Source: Candidatus Eiseniibacteriota bacterium (GTDB lineage Bacteria; Eisenbacteria; RBG-16-71-46; CAIMUX01). Taken from it: a DNA stretch of 64,000 nt. Under the pieces are notes generated by a model, which made no database searches, had not been told where the DNA came from, and was given only the letters and a program-made list of their open reading frames with translations. The stretch is taken from the NCBI GenBank assembly GCA_016712505.1, contig JADJQY010000009.1, positions 62,001-126,000 on the forward strand, written 5' to 3'. Below, one piece after another: positions 1 to 8,463 of this stretch (position 1 is its first letter; each line of letters opens with the position of its first letter). Made by a program: the position numbers and the translations under genes.

Positions 1-2308
1 GGTTGGTGTAGGCCTCGATCGATCCCTGGCCCGTGTTCACCGCCGCCTGGAACGCGTCGAGCGCCAGCTTGGTGTTGCCCATCTTGCGGTAGACGTTCCC
101 CAGGTTGTGCAGCGCGCTCGCGTTGAACGGATCGCGGGCCAGCGCCGTCCGGTAGACATGGATCGCCTGTTCGAGGTTTCCGTCCTTCGCCAGGTACCAC
201 GCCTTCCGGAAAAGCGCCGCCGGATAGAGAGGATCGGCCGCCAGTGCTTGCTCGATCATTCCCCGCGCCGCCACTGCCCGATCGCTCGCGATCAGGATCT
301 CCGCCAGATTGGTCAGCGCCGGCGCGTTGAACGCGTGCAGGGTCAGGGCTCGCCGGTAAGTCTCCTCGGCCGCCCGCATGTTTCCCCGCGCCCGCTCCAG
401 ATCGGCCAGCGCCACGATCGCGGTCACGTCGCCGGGGAAGAGGGTCGTCTCCTGCAGGATCGCGGTTCGTGCTCCCGCCAGGTCTCCCTTCGACTGCAGC
501 ACCTGTCCCAGGAGGAGGTTCAGCCCCTGCTCCTTCGGATGCGCCTCGAGCAGCGCCCGCGTCCGGGCCAGCGCGTCGTCCAGTTGGTTCGCGGTCATCG
601 CCGCGATCGCCCGATTCCGCAGCAGCGCCAGCTCATCCGCGCAGCCGCCGCAGGCCGCCAGGATCGCGTCGTAGGCCGCCACCGCCTCGTCACCGCGATT
701 CATCCGGATCAGACACGACGCCCGGATCCGCTGCGCCGTCCCGTCCTCCGGGTGCTTCTTCAGGACCGAGTCGCAGAGCGCGATCGCCGCCTCCGGCTGG
801 TGTTCCGCCGCGCGGTTCCGCGCTTCGTTCACCGCCTCGTAGGCCCAGATCATGTCCTTCGGATCCGGCTTCGGACCGGAGGATTTGGAGGAGGCGCTCG
901 CTCCCGCCAGGTAGCCCAGGCTCCGCAGCTTCTCGATCGTCTCCGGATCCATGGTTACCTGTGCGCCGCCCGCTTCCAGTTGCAGCAGCGTCTCCAGGTC
1001 TTTCGCCATTCCGTCCGCGCGCTTCGTCTCGCGCGCTTCCAGGTTCGAGAGTTCCTTCGGGTCCTTCACCATGTCGTAGAGTTCGCGCTTCGGCGCCCGG
1101 ATGAACTTCCAGGCCTCGGTCTCCAGGGCGCGCAGGTCGCTCGCGCCGTATTCCTGCTCCGGCACCAAGGTCTCCGCGTAGATCCAGTCATGCCCCGGCG
1201 CCTTCTGATCGACCAGTGGCAGCAGGCTACGTCCCGAGAGCGGCGGTAGCGCCTCCCGCGGCAGCCCCGCCGCGTTCCACAAGGTCGGGATCACATCGAC
1301 GTGCGAGACCAGCTCCGCCACTCGCTGTCCCCGCCACTTCGGCCCCGCGAATGCGCCCCCGTTCGGCAGCCGCAGGATGCACGGCACATGCTGGGTCGCG
1401 TTGTAGACGAAGATCGAGTGCGTGACTTCCCGGTGCTCGCCCAGGCTCTCGCCGTGATCCGCGATCGCCAGGATCACCGTTTTCTCCAGCAGGCCCCGGC
1501 TCTTCAGCCCCGCCATCAGGTTCCCGATTTCCGCGTCCATGTAGGCGATCTCGCCCACGTACGGATCCGAGGCGAAGCGCGACCGGAACGGCTCCGGCGG
1601 CGCGTAGGGGAAGTGCGGATCGAAGAAGTGTGCCCAGAGGAAGAACGGCTTCCCCCCGCGCCCATCGATCCACTCCAGCGACAGTCGCGTCACGTCGCCC
1701 GCGATTCGCTGCGCCGTGTCGCTCTCCCGGCGCTGGCTCGAGAGCGGGAACCGGTCGTCGTAGTGATCGAAGCCCTGGCTCAGGCCGAACTGCTCCGCCA
1801 CCGGAAAGGCCGCCAGGATTGCGCCCGTATCGTAGCCCTGCTGCTTGAACAGCTCCGCCAGCGTCGTGTCGTCCTCCGGGACCACATAGGTGCCGTTGTT
1901 CCGCACCCCGTGCTGGAACGGGTAGAGCCCCGTCAAGATCGAGGTGTGAGACGGCAAGGTCACCGGCGTCGCCGCCCGTGCCCGTTCGAAGAGGACCCCC
2001 TCGCTCGCCATCGCGTCCAGGTTCGGCGAGGACTCTTGTGTCCAGCCGTAGCACTTCAGCCGGTCCGCCCGCGTGGTATCCAAGGTGAGGAGGAGGACAT
2101 TCCACCGCTCGCCCGAAGGCGCCGTCGCCGACGTCCAGCCCCCCAGCGTCCCCGGCTTCCAGTTCGCGATCGCGTCGCTCGCCGCGCCGCCCCCGCCCGC
2201 CGAGTCATCGCCGCAGCCGGTCGCTCCGACCAACAGTCCCGTCGCCAGACACATCCCGATCCAGGTCGACCCCCAGGTCGCCCGCCCGGCCCACGCCACC
2301 CGCGCCAA
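1..2308 (-). CDS. sulfatase-family hydrolase with C-terminal TPR repeats, lipoprotein (3' end beyond window)
   Basis: The reverse strand is open from a TTG at 2308 through the left edge. The start is supported by an AAAGGA ribosome site just upstream and by the leader it gives: a hydrophobic segment ending in a lipobox (GATGC, Cys about 32), so an exported lipoprotein. Alkaline-phosphatase/sulfatase-fold signatures follow: LLTLDTTRADRL with the first metal-binding Asp (about 77), TPVTLPSHTSILTG at the nucleophile site (Thr in place of the Cys/Ser of classical sulfatases, so no formylglycine is expected), DPYVGEIAYMD and ADHGESLGEH. From about residue 450 the chain becomes tandem TPR repeats that continue off the window. 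Substrate is unknown; phosphonate or sulfate ester hydrolases and phosphoethanolamine-transferase-like enzymes share this core. Confidence 0.85.
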   Translation of the reverse strand, partial: MARVAWAGRATWGSTWIGMCLATGLLVGATGCGDDSAGGGGAASDAIANWKPGTLGGWTSATAPSGERWNVLLLTLDTTRADRLKCYGWTQESSPNLDAMASEGVLFERARAATPVTLPSHTSILTGLYPFQHGVRNNGTYVVPEDDTTLAELFKQQGYDTGAILAAFPVAEQFGLSQGFDHYDDRFPLSSQRRESDTAQRIAGDVTRLSLEWIDGRGGKPFFLWAHFFDPHFPYAPPEPFRSRFASDPYVGEIAYMDAEIGNLMAGLKSRGLLEKTVILAIADHGESLGEHREVTHSIFVYNATQHVPCILRLPNGGAFAGPKWRGQRVAELVSHVDVIPTLWNAAGLPREALPPLSGRSLLPLVDQKAPGHDWIYAETLVPEQEYGASDLRALETEAWKFIRAPKRELYDMVKDPKELSNLEARETKRADGMAKDLETLLQLEAGGAQVTMDPETIEKLRSLGYLAGASASSKSSGPKPDPKDMIWAYEAVNEARNRAAEHQPEAAIALCDSVLKKHPEDGTAQRIRASCLIRMNRGDEAVAAYDAILAACGGCADELALLRNRAIAAMTANQLDDALARTRALLEAHPKEQGLNLLLGQVLQSKGDLAGARTAILQETTLFPGDVTAIVALADLERARGNMRAAEETYRRALTLHAFNAPALTNLAEILIASDRAVAARGMIEQALAADPLYPAALFRKAWYLAKDGNLEQAIHVYRTALARDPFNASALHNLGNVYRKMGNTKLALDAFQAAVNTGQGSIEAYTN

Positions 2309-2409
2309 ATCAGGTCCTTTCTGCTGCTTCGCCCCGCCAGGGCGCTCCCAACGGCCCCGCCCGCGCGAGTCTATCCGCGCCCGGCCCCTCGGCAACAAGC
2401 CCAGCCCCG

Positions 2410-2438
2410 GTTGACAGATCCCGTCGCACTGCCTATTA
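2410..2438 (+). promoter_or_regulatory. sigma70-type promoter of the tRNA-Asn gene
   Basis: TTGACA at 2410-2415 and TATTAT at 2433-2438 are separated by exactly 17 bases, a near-consensus housekeeping promoter. It ends 34 bases before the tRNA, which fits a short 5' leader to be trimmed by RNase P. Confidence 0.75.
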
Positions 2439-2472
2439 TCCGGCTTCGGTTTTGCCGGTCCCAACCGGCCAT

Positions 2473-2547
2473 TCCTCGGTAGCTCAATGGTAGAGCATGC
2501 GGCTGTTAACCGCAGGGTTGCAGGTTCGAGTCCTGCCCGGGGAGCCA
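2473..2547 (+). tRNA. tRNA-Asn (GTT)
   Basis: A full cloverleaf can be drawn by hand. The acceptor arms TCCTCGG and CCGGGGA pair with one G-T, the D arm is GCTC/GAGC, the anticodon stem TGCGG/CCGCA encloses loop CTGTTAA with anticodon GTT, and the T arm GCAGG/CCTGC encloses TTCGAGT. The discriminator base is G, and CCA is encoded at 2545-2547. The reverse-strand reading of this gene gives the familiar artefact peptide PGQDSNLQP. Confidence 0.97.
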
Positions 2548-2816
2548 TTTTGCCCGATCCCGAGCCTTCGGCCGGTCGGGTGGTTGACGCAGGCCCCGGT
2601 GGCTCACGCCGCTGGGGCCGTTTTCGTAGGGGTTCGGCGCACGGCTCCGACTCTCTGTTCGCGGTCGTCGCGCGCGGGGCGGCGCGCGGGACGGTCTCGA
2701 ATCGGTGGAGCGGGGTCGGACTCTCTCTCGGCTCTCTCTCCGGGGGGATCTGGTTAACAGCCGCGTTGCGAGCGGGTGCCACGCGAGAGGGTGCTCGAAC
2801 TCGGGCACGCCCTGCG

Positions 2817-2890
2817 GTAGAATCCTTCCGGCCCAATCCGAGCTTCGCCGCTCCCTGTGATTCCAAACGAGAGTTTTCGAGGAGGCCGAC
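2817..2890 (+). promoter_or_regulatory. conserved leader, copy A (shared with 33641-33716)
   Basis: This stretch begins with a -10-like GTAGAAT and ends in CGAGGAGGCCG, which contains the ribosome site of the gene at 2891. It is clearly related to 33641-33716: both carry TCCGGCC, AGCTTCGCCGCTCCC, GTGATT and TTCGAGGAGGCCG in the same order and spacing. Such conservation upstream of two separate secreted-protein starts suggests a shared promoter or 5'-UTR, or duplication of a gene start. No -35 box is convincing. Confidence 0.5.
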
Positions 2891-3130
2891 ATGATACCGA
2901 GGCACGTCTGGAAGATTGCTGTCGCCCTCATGCCCTTTGCGGCCGCCCCTGCCTCGGCCAACGGCCACGCGGTCGCTGCCTGGGGGTTCAACGGCTTCGG
3001 GCAGTGCGACGTGCCAACACCGAACGGGGATTTCGTCGCAACCGATGCCGGGTTGTACCACAGCATAGGCTTGAAGGCGGATGGGTCCGTCGCGGTGTGG
3101 GGGAGCGACCAGTACGGTGAACGCCAATGA
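2891..3130 (+). pseudogene. signal-peptide N-terminal fragment of an RCC1-repeat secreted protein
   Basis: The reading frame opens with a signal peptide (positive start, hydrophobic VALMPFAAAPASA) and about one and a half RCC1-like beta-propeller repeats (AWGFNGFGQC-VPTPN, then VWGSDQYGE), and stops at 3130. The next frame, starting at 3127 through an ATGA overlap, continues the same repeat series but lacks a signal peptide. One repeat unit is incomplete at the junction, so this looks like an out-of-frame deletion inside the repeat array, or an assembly collapse, that separated the export signal from the rest. GAGGAGG ahead of the ATG supports the start. Confidence 0.7.
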
Positions 3131-4686
3131 TTGCCGCATGGGGATACAACAACTACGGACAGTGCAGCGTCCCGCAGCCGAACACCGGATACATCGCCGT
3201 CGCGGCCGGTGCTTGGTATAGCCTCGGACTGAGTGCAGACGGAGCCGTCACGTTCTGGGGTTTAAATGAGTGGGGCGTCGGCAACCTGCCGAGTCCGAAC
3301 GGACCCTTCGAAAGCATCTCCACCGGAGGCAGCCACGCCCTGGCGTTGAAGCCCGATGGGTCAATCGTTGCTTGGGGTTCGAACAGCCATGCTCAGTGTG
3401 ATGTGCCGGAGCCAAACGCGGGGTTCGTCGGCGTGTCGGGCGGGATCTACCACAGCCTCGGATTGAAGGCGGACGGGTCGATTGTTGGCTGGGGTGACAA
3501 CGGACATGGCGAATGCGACGTTCCTGCGCCGAACTCCGGCTTTGTAGCGATCTCTGCCGGCTGGCGATTCAGCGTTGGGCTCAAGGAGGACGGCTCCGTC
3601 GTAGTCTGGGGAAGCAATCTCTACGGCGAACACAACCCTCCGAATCCAAACCTTGGGTTTTCGGCGATTGGCGCAGGGCATTCCCACGCCGTCGCGCTAC
3701 GTGGACCGCTTGTCTGGCCCGAGAACGCCCACGCCTACGAACTCGTGTCCACGCTGCTCACCTGGGAGGAGGCGCGGCTGGCGGCAGAAGGCCGAGTCTG
3801 GAACGGTGTCCTTGGTCACCTGGCGACTGTCACTAGCCCAGAGGAGAACGCCTTCGTGTTCGAGCAAGTGCTCAGGGATGGCGGTGAGGCGTGGCTGGGA
3901 GGATACCAAGATCCGCCATCAAGCCCTCCTGCCGACGATTGGCACTGGGTGACCGGTGAGCCCTGGGATTTCGCGGAGTGGGGCTCGGGAGAACCGAACG
4001 ACTACTACGGCGCGGGCTCCGAGTCGTTCCTGAGCTACTACGGTTCGCCGAACCAGGCGCAACGGTGGAATGACCTGATGAACGACGCCCACGGTCCTGG
4101 ATTTCCTCTCCTGCGGTACATCGTGGAGTACGATCTCAATGCCTCGGGGGCTTGCTGCTCACCGGGCGGCAATTGCACCGTCCAAACGGAGTCTGGCTGC
4201 GGACTGGTTGGTGGCACCTATATCGGTCACGGCACCAACTGCGAGCATGACCCCTGTGCCGCACCAACTGGCGCGTGCTGCCTCGTGCTGTTTTGTACAA
4301 CGATGAATCAGGCCGACTGCACCGCAAACGGCGGGACATACCAGGGAAACGGCGTACTTTGTGTCCCGGAGATCTGCGCCACGTCGGGGATTGACCCCAC
4401 GACGCCCGCAGTGGATTTCGCGCCGCGCGCCATGCCGAACCCCTCAGCAGGACGGACGGCAATCTCCTTCTCCCTTCCCCGATCTGGCCCGACTTCGGTA
4501 GAGATCTACGACGCGGGGGGACGGCTGGTGCGCGTGCTCGATGCTCGCGAGATGGCAGCAGGCGGGCAGTCACTGGTCTGGGACGGGCGGGATGACGCTG
4601 GTCGCGGCGTCGCCAGCGGTTTGTACTTCGCTCGGGTGACAACTCGACAGAGGGAGATGACGAGTCCGGTTGTGGTGGCACGGTAA
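3127..4686 (+). CDS. RCC1-repeat / C-type-lectin / FlgD-tail protein, cut off from its signal peptide
   Basis: The 519-residue frame holds about five tandem RCC1-like repeats of roughly 37 residues (AWGxNxxGQCxVPxPNxGF...HSLGLKADGS; residues 1-195). A C-type-lectin-like domain follows (about 200-345; EARLAAEG, AWLGG, GEPND, RWNDL), then two cysteine-rich GACC modules (about 350-430) and a C-terminal FlgD-like Ig sorting domain (PNPSAGRTAISFS through LYFARV). The domains point to a cell-surface or secreted binding protein, carbohydrate being the usual lectin ligand. It shares an ATGA overlap with the fragment carrying the signal peptide. Translated alone it would not be exported, so it is probably one half of a broken gene. 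Confidence 0.75.
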   Translation: MIAAWGYNNYGQCSVPQPNTGYIAVAAGAWYSLGLSADGAVTFWGLNEWGVGNLPSPNGPFESISTGGSHALALKPDGSIVAWGSNSHAQCDVPEPNAGFVGVSGGIYHSLGLKADGSIVGWGDNGHGECDVPAPNSGFVAISAGWRFSVGLKEDGSVVVWGSNLYGEHNPPNPNLGFSAIGAGHSHAVALRGPLVWPENAHAYELVSTLLTWEEARLAAEGRVWNGVLGHLATVTSPEENAFVFEQVLRDGGEAWLGGYQDPPSSPPADDWHWVTGEPWDFAEWGSGEPNDYYGAGSESFLSYYGSPNQAQRWNDLMNDAHGPGFPLLRYIVEYDLNASGACCSPGGNCTVQTESGCGLVGGTYIGHGTNCEHDPCAAPTGACCLVLFCTTMNQADCTANGGTYQGNGVLCVPEICATSGIDPTTPAVDFAPRAMPNPSAGRTAISFSLPRSGPTSVEIYDAGGRLVRVLDAREMAAGGQSLVWDGRDDAGRGVASGLYFARVTTRQREMTSPVVVAR

Positions 4687-4700
4687 GGAAAGGGGCACCG

Positions 4701-5016
4701 ATGCGTTGGTTCCTGTTCGCGATCCTTCTCCTGAGCGCTCCGTCGAAGCTGCGAGCCCAAGAACTGCTTACCCCAGTTGCAATGGCCTCGAGTGGGGAAA
4801 CCGTCTATCTCGCGTACGGGGACAACAGCGTATGGTGGGCTCACGGATTGATCACGGAGATACCTGCTGCGAATCGCGGCGTGCCGATCCTTGCCATGTG
4901 CCCCGATCCGAGCGGAGCGTTCGTCGTCTATGCCGACAACCAGGCCTGGTTCGTCCAGGCGCCGAACGTCTGCACCTTTCAGTACGACATGACGCGACCC
5001 GATGACCCCTCGCGCC
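4701..5016 (+). pseudogene. 5' part of a FlgD-tailed secreted protein interrupted by the IS4-like element
   Basis: The gene starts at ATG 4701 behind AAGGAAAGGGG with a clear signal peptide (FLFAILLLSAPSKLRAQE). Its coding runs in frame up to base 5016, where the insertion sequence begins. Removing 5017-6352 and one copy of the 10-bp target duplication joins it in frame to 6363-6775, restoring a 242-residue protein with a FlgD-like C-terminal domain. In its present form translation runs 101 bases into the element and stops at 5117, giving a 138-residue tailless product. It lies 14 bases after the preceding FlgD-tailed gene, so the two were probably co-transcribed. Confidence 0.85.
5007..5016 (+). 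repeat. left target-site duplication of the IS4-like element
   Basis: CCCTCGCGCC occurs here and again at 6353-6362, immediately outside the two inverted repeats. Ten bases is within the usual 9-12 bp duplication of IS4-family transposition. Confidence 0.85.
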
Positions 5017-6352
5017 CACTCGTGTCCGGTTCGCGGCCTGATCTCGGCGACCGGGTAACCAAAATGGACAAAATGAGTTGCGAGGAGGAGTGCTCGACCC
5101 AAGCAAAAACGGCTTGAGTCCCAGGCCGGATGAGGTAGGTAGGGAGTGCTGAATCACACTACGACCTCAACCGCAAGGAGCCTCAAGCCATGCAGCAAGC
5201 TACCACACTCTTCCTTCAGATCGTGCGCCAGATGCCTAACTCCTTGATCCAAATGCGATCGACACCTTCGGCTCCGACCTCCAGAGCCGGCGTCTCCACG
5301 GACGCCACCATCTCTTCGTGCTTCTGCTGGGTCACCTCCGTGGTGTAAGTAGCCTGCGTCACTTGGTGGAGCTCTGGGATGGGATCCCGGGGTCCGCGCC
5401 GCGCTGGGCATGAACCCGATCGCGCGCTCCACTCTGGCCGATGCTAACCGGAAGCGCGGTCACCAGTTCTTCCGGGCTTTGATGGCTCAGATCTTGAATG
5501 CCGCCCATCAAGCCGCTCACCGATACCCCGGAAGCTCAAGCGCCTGAGCTACGCCCTCGACTCCACCAGTATCGAACTCTGCGCCGATCTCTTCGAGTGG
5601 GCGCGGGTGAGCGAAGATCGCTCGGCGATCAAGCTCCACACCGTGCTGCGCACGGGAGTTGCGCTCCCGGAGATGATCGTGGTGAGCGATGGTGCCAGCC
5701 ACGACGTCAAGGTGGCCAAGCGGATGACGCTCCCGTCGAACGCCATCATCTCGATCGATCGCGCCTATGTGGATGCCCAGTTCTTGGCCGACCTCCACGA
5801 TCGTGAGACGACGTTCGTGACCCGCTTGAAGCGCAAGATGAAGTACCGGGTCAGCGAGCGGCGCTCCGTCCCGCGCAGTGCGCTTGGGGTCACCTCCGAC
5901 CAGGAGATCGTGCTGACCGGGGCCGGGGCCGAGGTCTACGGCAACCGGCCGCTGCGTCGCGTTCGATATCGAGATCCCGAGAGTGGAGCGGTCTTGGAGT
6001 TCCTCACCAATGACCTCAGGCTGGCGGCGCGGACCATCGCCCTGCTGTACAAGGAGCGATGGGAGGTCGAGCTGTTCTTCAAGTGGATGAAGCAGAACAT
6101 CAAGGTGCTCCACTTCTGGGGTCGGTCGAAGAACGCGATCCTGACTCAGCTCTGGGTGGCGTTGCTGGCCTACGCGCTGGTCGCTTGGATACACCTGAGA
6201 CTCCGCTCCGACTGGACCCGACTCAGGACATGGAGGTTTGTGCAGGATCACCTACTCCTCCCCGTGGGCGCCTGGTTCTGGGAGCCCGAAGCTCAAGCGC
6301 CAAAATGAACTGGAGTCAGGCCGAACCATGCTTCATGAACCGGACACGTGTG
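5017..6352 (+). mobile_element. IS4-family insertion sequence, 1336 bp, decayed transposase
   Basis: The ends are defined by 16-bp terminal inverted repeats with one mismatch: CACTCGTGTCCGGTTC at 5017-5032 and the complement of CACACGTGTCCGGTTC at 6337-6352. They are flanked by a perfect 10-bp direct repeat. The interior holds one transposase gene on the plus strand whose N-terminal third is frameshifted several times. Intact ends and a perfect target duplication beside a damaged transposase suggest a copy moved in trans, later decay, or indel errors in the assembly. It interrupts the secreted-protein gene 4701/6775. Confidence 0.9.
5190..6308 (+). pseudogene. IS4-family DDE transposase, frameshifted
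   Basis: ATG 5190 follows AAGGAG. The N-terminus (QQATTLFLQIVRQMPN) is in one frame, the next block (FVLLLGHLRGVSSLRHLVELWD) in another, then LGMNPIARSTLADANRKR in a third. After one more shift near 5520 the catalytic core is open to 6308. The core shows the DDE triad context: LSYALDSTSIELC (first Asp), ISIDRAYVD (second Asp) and YKERWEVELFFKWMKQ (the Y-x-x-R-x-x-x-E glutamate signature of IS4). At least three frame changes make it non-functional as read. Confidence 0.85.
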
Positions 6353-6362
6353 CCCTCGCGCC
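6353..6362 (+). repeat. right target-site duplication of the IS4-like element
   Basis: Second copy of CCCTCGCGCC, directly after the right inverted repeat. The interrupted gene resumes in frame from 6363. Confidence 0.85.
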
Positions 6363-6775
6363 ATGTTGTTCACCTCAGCACTGGCAGCGGTCTCGTTGCC
6401 GCCTACGATGACGGCCAGGTCTGGGCGCACGATGCCCAAGTACTGCGCCGCGTGGAGATGTGGGAGCGGCTGAATCCGGCGTCGCACGTGGACGAGGCAA
6501 CGGCCGGTTCGTTCCCCTTTGTGGCACCCAATCCATCCTCCGGCCCAACCACGATCTCCTTTTCCCTCGCCAAGCCTGGTTGGACCTCGGTACAGATCTT
6601 CGACGCGGGCGGCAGGGTGGTGCGGGTGCTGGGCGTTGGGGAGATGAGCGCCGGTCAGCACGCGATGGCGTGGGATGGGCGGAGCGACGCCGGCGAGGTG
6701 GTCGCGACGGGCGTGTACTTCTCGAGAGTGCAGAGTCGAGCGGGCGTGATGAATGGGCGGGTGGTGAGGCGGTAG
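6363..6775 (+). pseudogene. 3' part of the interrupted secreted protein, FlgD-like tail
   Basis: This continues the gene begun at 4701. Residues read HVVHLSTGSGLVAAYDDGQV, then a linker, then a complete FlgD-like Ig domain (PNPSSGPTTISFSLAKPG, IFDAGGRVVRVL, AWDGRSDAGEVVATGVYFSRV) ending VMNGRVVRR. It has no start or signal of its own. The tail is closest to the decayed tail at 7740-8022, which ends VMNGRIVRR, so the two genes look like tandem duplicates. Confidence 0.8.
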
Positions 6776-6891
6776 GCAGGGGACACCGTAGACCGGGATC
6801 AACGGGTGTGCCGTCGTCTGGAGCTGCTTCAATGGTCACTGGCCTGCGCGGTGGTCCACGGCTGGCGCTTCAATCGAAAGGAGACGATGCA

Positions 6892-7839
6892 ATGACCAAA
6901 CTGCTACTGCTCGCCGCGCTGTGCGCCGTGCACGGCGTGGCTTCATCGGCATGGGGTTACTCGATACTATGGGGCGACGTGATCCGGGGAGATCTGGTAA
7001 CCGGTGCGTCGGCAGCGTCATCGGAATCATGGCAGTTCTCGAACGCCAACGCGACAACGTCACTGCCGGAAAGATTCTGTGAATCTCGGGCATCGACCGA
7101 TGACGGCCTAGGGTGGGGTATTGCGCAGGCGCAAAGTTCGGCTTGGGGCGCAGACACCTATGCCGAGGGTGGGTGGAACAGCTCGGGCTATGCATCTGCG
7201 GCCTTCGCACGCGCGTTTCGTGTTGTGGGCGGCACCGGGGGCGTGGACGTATCTATTGGCGTCAACGTCTCGGCAGTGGGCTACCCGTTCGGGCACTTCG
7301 TAGAAACGTCATGGTCTGCCGGGGTTGATGGTCTCTCAGGAATCAGCGGTTTCTATGGTGGATACGGCTTCGATGAATGGGTCCAGGATCAGTGGACCGG
7401 GCGATTGGAATACGGCGAGACCTATGCCTTTCGCCTTGGGCTGAGCGCGGATGCTGCGGAGTGCTGGAACTACTCGTCTATCGCGATCGTACCATCATCC
7501 CCCGTCCCCGAACCCGCCTCGCTGCTGCTGCTCGGGCTGGGTCTGGTGCCGCTGCTCCGAAAGAGGCAACGGTCAATCGCGGTCTCCGCTCAGGGAAGGC
7601 TTGGATTGTGTCGCCTGATCAGATGCGGGTTCCCGTCGATCCCAATTCACCACGGTTCACTGCGGGCGGAACTGCCGGCGCGTGCGCGGAGAGCGACGCG
7701 GACCAGCGGGCGTGGGAGATTCTCGGCGAAGGGCCGACCCGGCACCCGACCATCGATCCGGCTCCTCTTTCGGAATCGGCGTATTGGGACGCCAGTCGCG
7801 TATCCGTCATCCTCCCGACCGCCGGCCACGTCTCGGTAA
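6892..7839 (+). CDS. PEP-CTERM sorted exported protein with an out-of-frame C-terminal extension
   Basis: ATG 6892 follows GAAAGGAG. Residues 1-22 are a signal peptide (KLLLLAALCAVHGVASSAWG). The middle is a beta-rich, Gly/Ser/Trp-rich region without a recognised domain. Around residues 205-225 comes a textbook PEP-CTERM signal: VPEPASLLLLGLGLVPLL followed by RKRQRS, for exosortase-dependent processing. Such proteins normally stop right there. This frame instead runs 90 more residues of Arg-rich, non-protein-like sequence to 7839 over DNA that in other frames encodes a FlgD-tail remnant. A lost stop or a frameshift near 7580 is likely, and the native protein would be about 228 residues. No exosortase gene is in the window. 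Confidence 0.75.
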   Translation: MTKLLLLAALCAVHGVASSAWGYSILWGDVIRGDLVTGASAASSESWQFSNANATTSLPERFCESRASTDDGLGWGIAQAQSSAWGADTYAEGGWNSSGYASAAFARAFRVVGGTGGVDVSIGVNVSAVGYPFGHFVETSWSAGVDGLSGISGFYGGYGFDEWVQDQWTGRLEYGETYAFRLGLSADAAECWNYSSIAIVPSSPVPEPASLLLLGLGLVPLLRKRQRSIAVSAQGRLGLCRLIRCGFPSIPIHHGSLRAELPARARRATRTSGRGRFSAKGRPGTRPSIRLLFRNRRIGTPVAYPSSSRPPATSR

Positions 7840-8022
7840 GGATCTTCGACTCGACCGGTCGCCTGAATCGCACGGTGCCTGAAGGCCAGCCTGCCCGCGG
7901 GAGATGGGGCGGTTGAGTGGAACGGGAGGGACGATCAGGGGGAGGCAGTTGCCGCCGGGATCTACTTTTCGCGCGTACAGACCGGGTCCGGGGTGATGAA
8001 TGGGAGGATCGTCAGGCGATGA
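7578..8022 (+). pseudogene. remnant of a FlgD-tailed secreted protein
   Basis: From about 7578 to 7916 one frame reads NRGLRSGKAWIVSPDQMRV... and then an Ig-like FlgD stretch (SRVSVILPTAGHVSVRIFDS-TGRLNRTV). After a one-base shift near 7905 it is completed in the next frame by AVEWNGRDDQGEAVAAGIYF-SRVQTGSGVMNGRIVRR, stopping at 8022. No start or signal peptide is left; it overlaps the 3' part of the PEP-CTERM frame. Confidence 0.65.
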
Positions 8023-8417
8023 AGTCGCGAGCACTGGCCGAAACGCAAAGAGCCGAGATCGCGCATCCGGTCATCCTGGTCCGCGTGAATCGGCTTTTCC
8101 GGGAAGGGATGACGGAGCACGAACTCTACGAGGTGACGCGCGGCGTCTGGAAGCTAGGCCCACGGCGAGAGAAGGCAGGTTATGCGCTAGCCGTCTTTCG
8201 CCGTGTCGTGCGGGGCGTCTATGCCATCCACTCCTGGCACCCGGCGGGCACGGTGCCGTACGAGACGCGGCAGGGCCGCGAGGTGCGGCAGCCGGGTCGA
8301 TGGGAGTTCGTCGGCGGTGAGGCGCCACCGCGGGTACAGGCGGCATATCTTGGGCGGTCGGTGGAAGTCTACTTACCCCGCGGATCGCGGAATCCGGTGA
8401 TCTACGTCGGGTGCTGA
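8019..8417 (+). CDS. small conserved protein upstream of the TerB cassette
   Basis: The 132-residue frame starts at ATG 8019, overlapping by ATGA the stop of the FlgD remnant. It contains the segment ELYEVTRGVWKLGPRR..YAL and RGVYAIHSWHPAG, then RWEFVGGEAP...YLGRSVEVYL. This pattern recurs, from memory, in small uncharacterised bacterial proteins in accessory and restriction-like gene clusters; I cannot name the family with certainty. The protein is basic, with no signal peptide or membrane segment, so probably cytoplasmic. Only 46 bases separate it from the TerB gene, suggesting an operon with the BREX-like cassette. Confidence 0.6.
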   Translation: MKSRALAETQRAEIAHPVILVRVNRLFREGMTEHELYEVTRGVWKLGPRREKAGYALAVFRRVVRGVYAIHSWHPAGTVPYETRQGREVRQPGRWEFVGGEAPPRVQAAYLGRSVEVYLPRGSRNPVIYVGC

Positions 8418-8463
8418 GGTGCGAGCCCGGACATGCGAAGACCTCAATGTGGAGGGGTAACTT

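Noticed and set aside
107..2482. Long plus-strand frames (380 and 393 codons) over the sulfatase-TPR gene
   Set aside because: Arg/His/Pro-rich shadows of a high-GC gene; the opposite strand carries clear sulfatase and TPR motifs.
2506..3066. 186-codon reverse-strand frame ending WLPGQDSNLQPCG
   Set aside because: The end is the well-known antisense translation of a tRNA; the rest is antisense to the RCC1 gene start and has no domain.
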